Assembly: GCA_017480035.1 (NCBI GenBank)
Contig: JAFVBJ010000003.1
Span: forward strand, 62,001-126,000
Direction: 5' to 3'
DNA: 64,000 bases
DNA from: Candidatus Saccharimonadota bacterium
GTDB lineage: Bacteria > Patescibacteriota > Saccharimonadia > Saccharimonadales > Saccharimonadaceae
Part shown: positions 45,363 to 53,436 of the stretch, piece by piece
How the letters are laid out: each line of letters starts with the position of its first letter
Numbering within the stretch: the first letter of the stretch is position 1
The notes under the pieces: generated by a model
The model's input: the letters and a program-made list of their open reading frames with translations, nothing else
What the model was told of the DNA's origin: nothing
The model's database searches: none
Program-made: the position numbers and the translations under genes

Positions 45363-46841
45363 TTATTCAGAACCCTTGCCCGTAATCACCGCAATCACCG
45401 TCATCAAGAGAATTTTAATATCAAATAGCACAGACCAGTGGTCAATATAATAACAATCCAGTCTCACCACTTCCTCAAAATCCGTAATCTCCGAACGCCC
45501 ACTTGTTTGCCAAAGCCCCGTAATCCCTGGTTTGAGCGAAAGGCGACGCTTATGATGGCTCGAATATTGTTTGTATTCGTCGAGCATCGGCGGCCTCGTC
45601 CCCACAAGTGACATATCGCCCTTTAAGACATTAAAAAACTGTGGAAATTCATCGAGCGAAGTTTTCCTAATAAATCTTCCTACTTTCGTAATTCTCGGGT
45701 CATCTTTCATCTTAAACATCGCCCCGTCCATCTCGTTTCCGCCCTCTTTCATCAGTTTTTTTCTACGCTCCTCCGCATCGTTATACATCGAGCGAAACTT
45801 ATACATATAGAAATATTTTCCATTTTTTCCAACCCGCTTCTGCTTAAAAATCACTGGCCCACCATCTTCAATGAAAATCGCCGGTACCACAAAAATTCCA
45901 ATAATAATCGTAAACACGCACCCCACAATCGCCCCCAAAATATCCATAATTCTCTTGAAAAACAGCTCAAGTTCCGAGAAGATCCTCGGCGCAAACCGAA
46001 CCACTTCAAGCGTCCCAAAATCTTCCATTTTCGAGTCAAATGTCTCCATCGCGAACGAATCGAGCGTCACCATCGAATCAATCCCCATCTCTCCAACCAC
46101 GTCAATAATACTTTCCATCCTCTCGCGGTCAAGATGGTCAACCGAAATCACCGCAAGATTCACATTATGCGTCTTGAGAAACGTCATTGCATCCGCTTCA
46201 TCGCGCTCAAAATGATATTCGAGCCTCTCTGGGTCAATCTGCACTAACCCCGCCTCCGCCGCCTTCGACGTCAAAGTCCCCGGCATCTCCGTCGAAACAC
46301 GATAAAATGTTGACTTATCCTTTGCGTCCAAAACCGCCACCCCAATCACCTCAAAATCATCCGCCCCGTCACGAAGTAAGTTTTTTATTAACTTCTCGCG
46401 GTCTTTTCTATCCGTAAACACCACAGTTTGGCGTTTATGATGCGCCTGAATCGAGCGAAAAATCGTATGTACAATCCCTGATATAACAAATGAAAATCCA
46501 AAATAAAATGAGAAAAAATACCCAAAGAAAAGCCTCGGAATCGAATCCGAAATATGCGCCATATACACAATCGACGCAAAAAGTGCCGCCACAAACAGCG
46601 TGTTTAGAAATGCTTCTTTAAAAAGTCGCAACAGCCCCCGTCTCCCCGCGACGTTTGATCCCCGATAAAACAAAAACACTGCCACATAGCAGAACAACAA
46701 ATATGAAAGCACTAGTGCATCATTCACGTTTCGGAACGTATCATCTGCTTCCCATCCAAATCGAAAAGTGTAAGCAATCAAAAATGCCATCACAATCGCG
46801 ATGATATTAGAAATAAACGTGCCCAATCTTCTGCTAAACAT
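45363..46841 (-). CDS. Undecaprenyl-phosphate sugar-1-phosphate transferase (WcaJ/PglC-type)
   Basis: The 492-residue protein has a CoA-binding-like N-terminal region with five membrane helices (12-150), a Rossmann-like middle (about 150-270) and a C-terminal polyprenol phosphotransferase domain: GPVIFKQKRVGKNGK, FYMYKFRSMYNDAEER, DDPRITKVGRFIRKTSLDE and FNVLKGDMSLVGTRPP. It loads the first sugar onto undecaprenyl phosphate for glycan assembly. TGTTATAAT lies 9 nt before the ATG (leaderless). Confidence 0.93.
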   Translation of the reverse strand: MFSRRLGTFISNIIAIVMAFLIAYTFRFGWEADDTFRNVNDALVLSYLLFCYVAVFLFYRGSNVAGRRGLLRLFKEAFLNTLFVAALFASIVYMAHISDSIPRLFFGYFFSFYFGFSFVISGIVHTIFRSIQAHHKRQTVVFTDRKDREKLIKNLLRDGADDFEVIGVAVLDAKDKSTFYRVSTEMPGTLTSKAAEAGLVQIDPERLEYHFERDEADAMTFLKTHNVNLAVISVDHLDRERMESIIDVVGEMGIDSMVTLDSFAMETFDSKMEDFGTLEVVRFAPRIFSELELFFKRIMDILGAIVGCVFTIIIGIFVVPAIFIEDGGPVIFKQKRVGKNGKYFYMYKFRSMYNDAEERRKKLMKEGGNEMDGAMFKMKDDPRITKVGRFIRKTSLDEFPQFFNVLKGDMSLVGTRPPMLDEYKQYSSHHKRRLSLKPGITGLWQTSGRSEITDFEEVVRLDCYYIDHWSVLFDIKILLMTVIAVITGKGSE

Positions 46842-46898
46842 CTTAATCTCATTATAACATAATGTGTTAAAATAGAATTAAAATAACAGGGAAGTTTT

Positions 46899-47279
46899 AT
46901 GCCAACAGTATTCACAAAAATCATCAACGGGGAAATCCCAAGCTATAAAATCTACGAAGACGAAATTTGTTACGCCTTTCTCGACAATAATCCCGAAACT
47001 CTCGGCCATACCTTAGTCGTTCCAAAAATCGAAGTCGACAAAATCTACGATTTAGACGAAGAAACTTATCTCCATCTCTTTAAAATCGCGAAAAAACTCG
47101 CAAAAAACATGGAAGAAAAGCTAAATGCTCGCGTTATTTTTAAGGTCATCGGCGTCGACGTCCCTCACGCCCATATCCACCTCATCCCATATTACGGTAC
47201 TTTCGACGCGCCATCCGAAGAAGAAAAAGAAAAGGCCCGCAATTTCGAGAAAGTTCAAGAAATTCTAAAGATTAACTAA
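46899..47279 (+). CDS. HIT family nucleotide-binding protein
   Basis: The 126-residue protein carries TVFTKIINGEIPSYKIYED, CYAFLDNNPETLGHTLVVPK and PHAHIHLIPYY with the HxHxHxx motif in which the middle His attacks the alpha-phosphate. HIT hydrolases clear adenylated compounds such as AMP-lysine or Ap4A-like molecules. GGGAAG precedes the ATG. Confidence 0.93.
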   Translation: MPTVFTKIINGEIPSYKIYEDEICYAFLDNNPETLGHTLVVPKIEVDKIYDLDEETYLHLFKIAKKLAKNMEEKLNARVIFKVIGVDVPHAHIHLIPYYGTFDAPSEEEKEKARNFEKVQEILKIN

Positions 47280-47287
47280 TTTCACTC

Positions 47288-47316
47288 TTGAAAATAGAGA
47301 AAAAATATGATAAAAT
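47288..47316 (+). promoter_or_regulatory. Promoter of the structured leader and tRNA-Arg
   Basis: TTGAAA (47288-47293), 17 bp, TAAAAT (47311-47316). Transcription should begin about 47323, some 100 nt before the tRNA. Confidence 0.6.
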
Positions 47317-47324
47317 TGAGTTCG

Positions 47325-47412
47325 TCATAGTTTCATCTATGATGCTCATTTAATTTCTAGGTGGAATCGCTACAGATTGTAAGCTTTAAAACTGCACTGT
47401 GGCGGTATCCAC
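47325..47412 (+). ncRNA. Structured RNA segment upstream of tRNA-Arg
   Basis: Two hairpins are visible. TCATAG (47325-47330) pairs with CTATGA (47337-47342). GTGGAATCGCTACAG (47361-47375) pairs with CTGTGGCGGTATCCAC (47397-47412) with a few wobble pairs and mismatches over a 21-nt loop. The segment lies between a good promoter and the tRNA with no reading frame of note. It may be a small RNA released during tRNA maturation; no known family recognised. Confidence 0.45.
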
Positions 47413-47424
47413 ACCAAAATATAT

Positions 47425-47501
47425 GCACCCGTAGCTCAGCTGGATAGAGCGTTTGCTTGCGGAGCAAAAGGTCGTAGGTTCGAATCCTGTCGGGTGTACC
47501 A
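47425..47501 (+). tRNA. tRNA-Arg (GCG)
   Basis: Acceptor GCACCCG / CGGGTGT, D-arm GCTCAGCTGGATAGAGC, anticodon loop TTGCGGA (GCG), T-arm GTAGGTTCGAATCCTGT, CCA encoded. The body closely resembles bacterial tRNA-Arg(ACG), but position 34 is G instead of the A that TadA would convert to inosine. Confidence 0.93.
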
Positions 47502-47540
47502 AAACTTCCGAGGTAACAAGCGAGGAAGAGATACCATTTA

Positions 47541-47563
47541 AAAGGCTAGAAAGCCTTATTTTT
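47541..47563 (+). terminator. Terminator after tRNA-Arg
   Basis: AAGGCT-AGAA-AGCCTT (47542-47557) followed by ATTTTT. Lies 11 bp before the next ATG. Confidence 0.7.
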
Positions 47564-47573
47564 ATCTAAAATT

Positions 47574-48029
47574 ATGGGTTCTATCAGTAAACAATCCAGA
47601 AATGCCATCCCTGGCGCCTTTCGTGAACTTGTCGAAAATCGCGACAAGCGCCTTTTTAATTTAATCTCTAAAAAAGTTGTAGTAAAAAATGGCGGAATCG
47701 CTCCCGACGAATCGTTGGTTTTCGGATACTTTGATGAACTAGTCGACCAAAAAATGAATTACCGCCATAAATCCCGTATCTCAAGTTTCAAACTCCTGAA
47801 TCTCCCCATCGGCGCCAAGCTCGAAGCCGTTTTCGACCCAAACCTAAAATTTGAAATCGTCGATATAAAAAACAAAATCAAAGATCTCCAAGATGGAGAT
47901 ATTATGCCAATTTCAAAAATGGCCCAAAAATATCTCGGCGGCAGCAAAAATGGCTACGATTGGTTCCTCTATAACAACAAAAAACTTTCCGAGATTCGCA
48001 AAGAAACTGACCCCGACTATCTAAAATAA
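47574..48029 (+). CDS. Unrecognised soluble protein, possible RAMA-like C-terminal motif
   Basis: The 151-residue protein opens with a basic segment MGSISKQSRNAIPGAFREL, with no signal or membrane helix. The C-terminal 40 residues (PISKMAQKYLGGSKNG, then DWFLYNNKKLSEIRKE) recall the RAMA modification-associated module, in which a helix precedes an nGxxWFxY..gkxLxxIR pattern; this match is by eye and weak. No ribosome-binding site precedes the ATG and the terminator of tRNA-Arg is immediately upstream, so expression may rely on readthrough or a weak promoter. Confidence 0.55.
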   Translation: MGSISKQSRNAIPGAFRELVENRDKRLFNLISKKVVVKNGGIAPDESLVFGYFDELVDQKMNYRHKSRISSFKLLNLPIGAKLEAVFDPNLKFEIVDIKNKIKDLQDGDIMPISKMAQKYLGGSKNGYDWFLYNNKKLSEIRKETDPDYLK

Positions 48030-48030
48030 A

Positions 48031-48060
48031 AAGGACGCCAAATCAGCGCCCTTATTTTTT
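48031..48060 (+). terminator. Rho-independent terminator
   Basis: AAGGACGC / GCGCCCTT (48031-48053) followed by ATTTTTT. Confidence 0.75.
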
Positions 48061-48071
48061 ACTCTAAAAAA

Positions 48072-49352
48072 TCACTCATCCCGATAAACGACCTCGCCAT
48101 CACAAATCGTGTATTTGACTTTCCCATAGAGCTCAAATCCGATAAACGGCGAATTTTTCGCTTTTGAAGCAAATTTGTCCGTCACGGTCCACTTTTCATC
48201 CGGATTAAAGACTACGACATCAGCAGCACCACCAGGAAAAAGAATTCCCGCCTGCAATCCGTAAACGCGCGCCGGAAAAACACTCATCCGCTCAATCAGC
48301 TGCCACATCGTCAACCTACCTTCACGAACCAGATTTGTAATCCCAAGCCCCAATGCCGTCTCAAGTCCAATAATTCCACTCGGAGCATTGGCAATTCCAG
48401 AGTTCTTTTCCTCTCTCGTGTGCGGCGCGTGATCTGTCACAATCATATCAATCGCGCCAGACCTCAGTCCTTCAATAATCGCCTCTCGGTCCGCCTCGGT
48501 CCGAAGCGGCGGATTCATCTTCGCAAGTGTTCCATAAAACATCGCGTCTTTTTCGGTCAGAGAGAAGTGATGTGGCGTCGCTTCAGCGTAAATCTCGCCT
48601 CCGTGTATTTTGCCATTCATCACCAAATCAACACCCTCTTTCGAGCTGATATGCTGAATATCAACCTTCGCTCCAGTAGCAAGCGCCAAATTAATATCTC
48701 TCTCAATCATCGAAATTTCAGCCAACCTATCAGCGCCAACAACTCCGAAATGTCGCGAAGCGACTCCGTTATTAAACCCGGCAACTGAAATATACTTCGG
48801 ATCCTCCTCGTGAAAACTAATCGGAACCCCGAGTCTCGCTGCTTCTTTCATCGCCATTTTCACCAACTGCTCATCAAGTATCGGCTTTCCATCATCTGAA
48901 AAACCGACCGCCCCGGCTTTCACCAGTGCTTCCATATCAGTCAGTTTTTGACCTTCCATCTTTTCGGTCACATTCGCCACTGCATAGACTTTGATTCCAG
49001 TTTTCCTGCCTTTTTCAAGTACATATTCCAGTGTCTTAACGTTATCAATCGGCGGAACAGTGTTTGCCATCATCACCACAGACGTATAGCCACCTTTCTT
49101 CGCGGCGGCCGCCCCAGTGAAAATGTTTTCCTTTCGCGTCTGCCCCGGATCTCTGAAATGCACGTGCACATCAACCAAGCCCGGCGCCACAATGCAAGAT
49201 GCAGCGTCAACCACTTGATCGACATCAACATAGTTTTCGGAAATACCTGACTCAATCGCAAGAATATGATCATCCTCAATTAGAACATCCATCTTCCCGC
49301 CAACATCTCCACTCGGATTAACCACCTCACCGTTTTTAACTAACAGCCTCAT
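48072..49352 (-). CDS. pyrC: Dihydroorotase
   Basis: Closes carbamoyl-aspartate to dihydroorotate in pyrimidine synthesis. The start at 49352 (MRLLVKNGEVVNPSG) has GGGGTGG upstream; the frame stays open for 70 more codons, but they lie outside the transcript. The 426-residue enzyme is class I: DVHVHFRDPGQTRKE (metal His pair), VDIQHISSKEG, AEATPHHF, MNPPLR and IVTDHAPHTREEK. Few other pyrimidine-pathway genes are in this window, so its context in a salvage-oriented cell is noteworthy. The stop is TGA. Confidence 0.93.
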   Translation of the reverse strand: MRLLVKNGEVVNPSGDVGGKMDVLIEDDHILAIESGISENYVDVDQVVDAASCIVAPGLVDVHVHFRDPGQTRKENIFTGAAAAKKGGYTSVVMMANTVPPIDNVKTLEYVLEKGRKTGIKVYAVANVTEKMEGQKLTDMEALVKAGAVGFSDDGKPILDEQLVKMAMKEAARLGVPISFHEEDPKYISVAGFNNGVASRHFGVVGADRLAEISMIERDINLALATGAKVDIQHISSKEGVDLVMNGKIHGGEIYAEATPHHFSLTEKDAMFYGTLAKMNPPLRTEADREAIIEGLRSGAIDMIVTDHAPHTREEKNSGIANAPSGIIGLETALGLGITNLVREGRLTMWQLIERMSVFPARVYGLQAGILFPGGAADVVVFNPDEKWTVTDKFASKAKNSPFIGFELYGKVKYTICDGEVVYRDE

Positions 49353-49410
49353 TAGACCACCCCTTTCTGAGAAAATGATTTTAGAGTTAAAGAACTCCCA
49401 CAACCCCGCG

Positions 49411-49439
49411 ATTATACCATTTTTTACCCAAAAAAGCAA
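49411..49439 (-). promoter_or_regulatory. Promoter of pyrC
   Basis: TTGCTT (49434-49439) and TGGTATAAT (-10 at 49411-49416) with a 17-bp spacer; about 50 nt of leader contains a small GAGTT-CTTT-AACTC hairpin. Confidence 0.7.
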
Positions 49440-49509
49440 GGTCACATAGTTCACAGTAACCACAAAAAATAGCCCTACAAGGACTTCCCAAACCGTCGGA
49501 ACCACTCTA

Positions 49510-49519
49510 TTGGCGGAAG
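49510..49519 (+). other. Candidate left attachment site (attL core)
   Basis: TTGGCGGAAG is repeated exactly at 58297-58306, where it spans the CCA end, discriminator and acceptor stem of tRNA-Ser. The two copies enclose the 8.8-kb accessory element. The 10-bp match is short, so this is a model, not a proof. From 49520 to 49638 there is no gene; the DNA contains TTCGAA-centred sequence (GGACGAAGTTCGAACTCGCC, 49525-49544). Confidence 0.5.
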
Positions 49520-49638
49520 TGTCTGGACGAAGTTCGAACTCGCCTGCTCTATCCAAGCCCAAATCTAACTTTTCCTAATTAGCTTATACTATAATGCCTT
49601 AGTTTTGAGAATTTTGCCTCTAAATCGCTGTTTATTGT

Positions 49639-49899
49639 CTAATCTTCCGAGGATTCCTGTTCAAGTAATTCCACACATTCTTCGATAGTTTCAGCTTTAC
49701 CTTGATGTACGTAATCAAGGAATTTTTCAAACTCGAAAAGATGATTTTCCGGCATAAAATCAAAAGCTGATTCTAATAACTGCTTATAAACATGCTCCTC
49801 TTTTTGCTCTAGCAGCTTCTTTTCTAGTATAATATTGGTCAATATTCTTTCTCTTGCTACATTTTCAGCTAAGCAATTAAGTAATTCATCTTTAGTCAT
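49639..49899 (-). CDS. Small acidic helical protein of the integrated element
   Basis: The 86-residue product (MTKDELLNCLAENVARER..., ending ECVELLEQESSED) is acidic and all-helical by pattern, with no membrane segment and no recognised family. AAAGGACATGTAGAA precedes the ATG. It is the last gene of a three-gene minus-strand operon beginning at 51710. Its terminal place near the attachment site suggests cargo or a small regulator (inference). Confidence 0.6.
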   Translation of the reverse strand: MTKDELLNCLAENVARERILTNIILEKKLLEQKEEHVYKQLLESAFDFMPENHLFEFEKFLDYVHQGKAETIEECVELLEQESSED

Positions 49900-49916
49900 T
49901 TCTACATGTCCTTTCT

Positions 49917-50774
49917 TTAATTGGTTTTGGTTAATTTATAGGCGCAAAGATTTTCTCCATCGGCAAATTCAATCGTCTTGCCGTCTGCAGATATTGTAAA
50001 ACTATTCGTCATATCCATCGAATAACCTGTAACGCTTGTTATTGTTTTTGGTTTTGTTTCGAAAATATAAGAGCCACTGCTCCCCTGCTTAATAGTCATA
50101 TCGGCGGTCTTAAAAACACGATTTCCGTTGCCGACATAAAAACCGTCGTTCTTAACCACTACGTTATATCCGCTATCGCTATATGTCCCCTCAAACGCTG
50201 ATAAATCCCCCTTCAAAATTTTTTGCTTGGCTTCTTCTGCCGCTTTCTCCTTGGCGTATTTTTCCGCCTGCGCCTTAATTTCTTTTACTAGGCTAGAAAT
50301 CTTTTCAGATAAAACACCGACTTTGCTACCTTTTGCGACCGTATATTGTTCCACTTCTTCAAAACTTAAATCGGCTAAATTCTCATCAATTTTGTTTAAA
50401 GACTCCGCCAGTTTTTTATTGTCTTCTTTAATTTGGTTTAGCTCACCTGTCTTATTTTCCGGAATTTCAATTTTATAAGTAAGAATCTCTTCCATACTTT
50501 TACTCAGCTCTTCAACCCTACTCTTGTCATCGCCGACTTCTTGCGAAATTGCTTCGGTAGCCTCCTGCTCGCTATCTAAAATCTCCGAATTCACTTTTTT
50601 AGCAATTTCTATACGTCGATCATAAATTTCTGATTGTTCGGCATATTCTTCGCTGTTACGATTGTTATTCAATGCAAATACGGTCGCCACTACGCCAGCA
50701 ACAGCTATGACAACCGCACTCGCAATAACCACGATTTTCTTATTTAATTTGCTACTATTCTTCGTCATATTCAC
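49917..50774 (-). CDS. Membrane-anchored coiled-coil extracytoplasmic protein of the element
   Basis: The 285-residue protein has a signal anchor (about 12-35), a long Glu/Lys/Ser-rich coiled coil (45-185, with LSKSMEEILTYKIEIPENK), then a beta-rich C-terminal domain of about 90 residues (from LKGDLSAFEGTYSDSGYNVVVKN) that ends NLCAYKLTKTN. The FEGTYxDxxYxxxVKN opening resembles the DUF6287-like lipocalin-style domain of Firmicutes cell-surface lipoproteins. It is 3 bp after the membrane-protein gene, so the two products may work together. Confidence 0.65.
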   Translation of the reverse strand: MNMTKNSSKLNKKIVVIASAVVIAVAGVVATVFALNNNRNSEEYAEQSEIYDRRIEIAKKVNSEILDSEQEATEAISQEVGDDKSRVEELSKSMEEILTYKIEIPENKTGELNQIKEDNKKLAESLNKIDENLADLSFEEVEQYTVAKGSKVGVLSEKISSLVKEIKAQAEKYAKEKAAEEAKQKILKGDLSAFEGTYSDSGYNVVVKNDGFYVGNGNRVFKTADMTIKQGSSGSYIFETKPKTITSVTGYSMDMTNSFTISADGKTIEFADGENLCAYKLTKTN

Positions 50775-50777
50775 TCC

Positions 50778-51710
50778 TTACATATCCTTAGATGTCAAAC
50801 GTTTCCCATCGTGGATAACACAAATATTCCCATTTTTTAGTTCATTAACTGTAAAATGCTCTTTTGCTTTCTCGAATAACCCACCACCACTCTCAACCGC
50901 ACTTTCTTTTAATAAGTGCAGGTTTATTCTAGGCTTTTTATCTCTAGGAAATATATAAATTGGCAATTTTCCAGCCATGATAACCTTTATGTCTTTAATA
51001 TATGTAGACTCGTCTAAGGCTCTCGCTAGATCTTCCCAATCGTATTTGTTCATATTTAACTTAGGAGATTTTTCCATTATTGCAACAATTTCTTTCTCAC
51101 TAAATACTCTGCTACTTCCATGATATGCCCTATCACTACTTGTTGCCTTTTTTGTCTTTCCGCCAGTAGTCTCGCTGTTGATAAAGAACCCACCAAATAC
51201 AAAGTAGATAATTAATCCCCATATGATAAGCTGTGCTATAAGTGAGCCAATTAGAGCGATCCAAGTCGTAAGCGTCAGGACAATCATTAGCCAAGCGGAT
51301 TTTTTGACTAGGTCAATAATACGATCTTTTTCAACTGCAAAAGCTTTTTTTGCATTTCCAACTTCTGTTTTCCTCCGAAAAAATTCCACTCCAACCGAGA
51401 TAAGCATGACTAATACACCATAGAAGCAAACCATTCCTACTGGAGGATTAACTGCCCTAAGTGGGTTCGGCGAGTCCCAAACCCCATTCTGTGATTTTGT
51501 GACGTATTCTAAAACAATTACGATAATAGCATAGACAACCGGAATAATTACTGCCAATTCCATAATTAGAGAAAAGACATCCCAAGAATGGTCCTTTATT
51601 GCTTTTGATTTTAAATTTTTTATTGTATCAATTAAATCTCTTACGCATTTCACAGGCGTTATAAAAACCAACGATAAAATAAATTTTAAAATCTTTGACA
51701 CGATTTCCAT
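50778..51710 (-). CDS. Polytopic membrane protein of the element
   Basis: The 310-residue protein has a first hydrophobic segment at 7-22, then clear helices at about 52-70, 92-110 and 140-175 (a long double segment), followed by a soluble C-terminal domain of about 130 residues with SSRVFSEKEIVAIMEKSPKLN and KLPIYIFPRDKKPRINLH. No family recognised. It opens the minus-strand operon, divergent from the Xre regulator, with the palindrome TGATATTTTATCA between them. Confidence 0.65.
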   Translation of the reverse strand: MEIVSKILKFILSLVFITPVKCVRDLIDTIKNLKSKAIKDHSWDVFSLIMELAVIIPVVYAIIVIVLEYVTKSQNGVWDSPNPLRAVNPPVGMVCFYGVLVMLISVGVEFFRRKTEVGNAKKAFAVEKDRIIDLVKKSAWLMIVLTLTTWIALIGSLIAQLIIWGLIIYFVFGGFFINSETTGGKTKKATSSDRAYHGSSRVFSEKEIVAIMEKSPKLNMNKYDWEDLARALDESTYIKDIKVIMAGKLPIYIFPRDKKPRINLHLLKESAVESGGGLFEKAKEHFTVNELKNGNICVIHDGKRLTSKDM

Positions 51711-51773
51711 TTTTTGCTCCTAATTATCTTTAGTAAAATTATACAAATAATAGGTTATAAAGTCAATATAAAC

Positions 51774-51786
51774 TGATATTTTATCA
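51774..51786. promoter_or_regulatory. Candidate operator of the element repressor
   Basis: TGATA-TTT-TATCA is a perfect 13-bp palindrome in the divergent region between the Xre gene and the membrane operon, a usual place for repressor binding. Confidence 0.4.
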
Positions 51787-51867
51787 TAAAATACGCAATA
51801 CTATCAACAATGATATTAAGTCATAATTTAATAGAGAACGCTCCACATTTTAAGGAGGAATTAAATT

Positions 51868-52212
51868 ATGAGGACAAAACAGACTGAACAAGACAAAGCA
51901 TACCTAAAAGTTATCGGTAATAATGTTAAATTTTACCGCATAAATAATAACTGCTCGCCAGCAGATACAGATGGCTATGGCAGAGTAAGCCAAGAAAAAT
52001 TAGCAGAATTATCTGGCACTAGTGCCTCAATGATTTCAAATATCGAAGCAACAAATGTAGAGACTACTATGAGTATATCTTTCTTGAGAAAAATTGCAGT
52101 TGCGCTCAATATTCCACTTTATGCTTTCTTTTTAGAAAAACCGGTCAAAAATCCACCAGAAAATCCATTTGAAAACAAAGCACAAAAAGAAATAAATAGT
52201 ATACAAAATTAA
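51868..52212 (+). CDS. Xre-family transcriptional regulator
   Basis: The 114-residue protein has an HTH_3 domain (15-85): VIGNNVKFYRI, SQEKLAELSGTSASMISNIE (recognition helix) and FLRKIAVALNIPLYAFF. AAGGAGGAATTAAATT is a strong ribosome-binding site. By position between diverging operons it is the likely repressor that keeps the element silent, as with Cro/CI-type regulators of ICEs and prophages. It converges with the next gene with a 4-bp overlap. Confidence 0.85.
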   Translation: MRTKQTEQDKAYLKVIGNNVKFYRINNNCSPADTDGYGRVSQEKLAELSGTSASMISNIEATNVETTMSISFLRKIAVALNIPLYAFFLEKPVKNPPENPFENKAQKEINSIQN

Positions 52213-53096
52213 TCTTTTGACATTTTTTTAATCGGCTTTTTCATCTCTCTTTTTGTTAAATTGTCTGCATAAAGATATTTTTCGTAAGCCCTTAGATTTT
52301 TAATCGATGGTTCCTTTTTGATTGCCTCCATATAAGGCCAAGCACCCAAGTCGAGTGCTCGTTCTTTTTCGTTTTTCGAAATACTGCCATAATCTTTATA
52401 GTTCATATTCAAAAGGTCTTTTCTGCGTCTAAACCTATCTCTGATTGTTTTTACTGCCTCTTTACAACTTTTATCTTTGAGGCTGTACTTCTTCTCCTCG
52501 CCAGACACTAGGTAAGCATACGGCGTTTTTCTTTCACATAGGGTATTTTTTAAATTTTGCGTAAAAAATATCTTACCACAATGACGGCATATCGTGGGTT
52601 TATATTTATTGAGTGCTAGATAGTGATAAATAGCGAGAATTACTGAAGCCATACTATCTCCGTAATAAATATATTTATGAGTTACAGGCAATTTCATGAT
52701 TCCTTTTTTGTTATCAAAATCTGAGGTAAAACGAACCCACTCGAAGACTTTGGGGCTATTTTGATCTTTAAAAACAGCTTTTTTGCAAAAAACAATATAA
52801 TTTAAATCGATCCCAAAAGCAATTTTTAGTTTTTCAATATCATAAAGACCCAAATCGTTAGAAAAAACCTTCTTTATATTGGTTAGTAAAACCACTTTTC
52901 CATCAATTAGATCTTCGTCTATTATATTCTTTTTCGTGCTAAAACTATTGGCTAAATCAGCTATAAAAATAGCCGGGTCTATACGGATTTTATGATTTTT
53001 TGCTGTCTTATCTTGTATTATTATACAGCCAGAAATATTACCTCTTTCTCTCTGTATTTCGACGACATATTTATGCTCTTCCATAAAATTTTCCAC
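52209..53096 (-). CDS. Zn-finger-bearing protein of the element (DUF6076-like)
   Basis: The 295-residue soluble protein has a basic C-terminal third with CRHCGKIFFTQNLKNTLCERKTPY (positions about 165-188), a Cys-x2-Cys then Cys zinc-binding layout followed by an aromatic-basic stretch. This recalls DUF6076/CGNR-type proteins found in Firmicutes mobile elements, but the N-terminal part is not recognised. Its gene is transcribed away from rep. A role in element control or host interaction is possible; function unknown. Confidence 0.55.
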   Translation of the reverse strand: MENFMEEHKYVVEIQRERGNISGCIIIQDKTAKNHKIRIDPAIFIADLANSFSTKKNIIDEDLIDGKVVLLTNIKKVFSNDLGLYDIEKLKIAFGIDLNYIVFCKKAVFKDQNSPKVFEWVRFTSDFDNKKGIMKLPVTHKYIYYGDSMASVILAIYHYLALNKYKPTICRHCGKIFFTQNLKNTLCERKTPYAYLVSGEEKKYSLKDKSCKEAVKTIRDRFRRRKDLLNMNYKDYGSISKNEKERALDLGAWPYMEAIKKEPSIKNLRAYEKYLYADNLTKREMKKPIKKMSKD

Positions 53097-53215
53097 TTTT
53101 CACAATACAATTATAACACAGAAAATACTAATATGAAAAATTAGTTAAATATTCTAACCTATAAATAGAGGGGCGCACATTAAATATCAAACTAAAGGAA
53201 AGGAAAAGGTTCGTT

Positions 53216-53425
53216 ATGGCAACCGGAATCAATCTAAATGCCAGACTAGAGCAAAGAACTTCTGCAAAGACAGGTCAGCTCTACTGGTGCGTTTCCATCC
53301 AACTGACTCAGGACACCGAGAAGGTCGTTTTCCTCGAGCCAGCCGAACTTGAGCTGGTTAAGCTTACCTACTCAGGTAGCTCAAAAGTCAAGTTATCTTC
53401 ATCTAGTTCTTCTTCTGAAAACTAA
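53216..53425 (+). CDS. Small beta protein, candidate ssDNA-binding protein of the element
   Basis: The 69-residue product opens NLNARLEQRTSAKTGQLYWCVSIQLT, reads VVFLEPAELELVKL, and ends in a run of seven serines. A compact beta domain with a flexible tail, in the gene order [this]-origin-x-rep, resembles the small ssDNA-binding proteins of rolling-circle replicons and filamentous phages. The assignment is by position and size, not by an explicit family match. GGAAAGGAAAAGG precedes the start. Confidence 0.5.
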   Translation: MATGINLNARLEQRTSAKTGQLYWCVSIQLTQDTEKVVFLEPAELELVKLTYSGSSKVKLSSSSSSSEN

Positions 53426-53436
53426 GTGAAGACGGA

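Noticed and set aside
49510-49550. A second, decayed tRNA at the left end of the element
   Set aside because: The TTCGAA-centred stretch and CCA-like end look tRNA-like, but acceptor and anticodon arms cannot be drawn; it fits better as part of an attachment site.
48072-49562. Dihydroorotase starting 70 codons further upstream
   Set aside because: The extra residues are hydrophobic filler upstream of the mapped -10 box, while MRLLVKNGEVVNPSG is the normal N-terminus with a ribosome-binding site.
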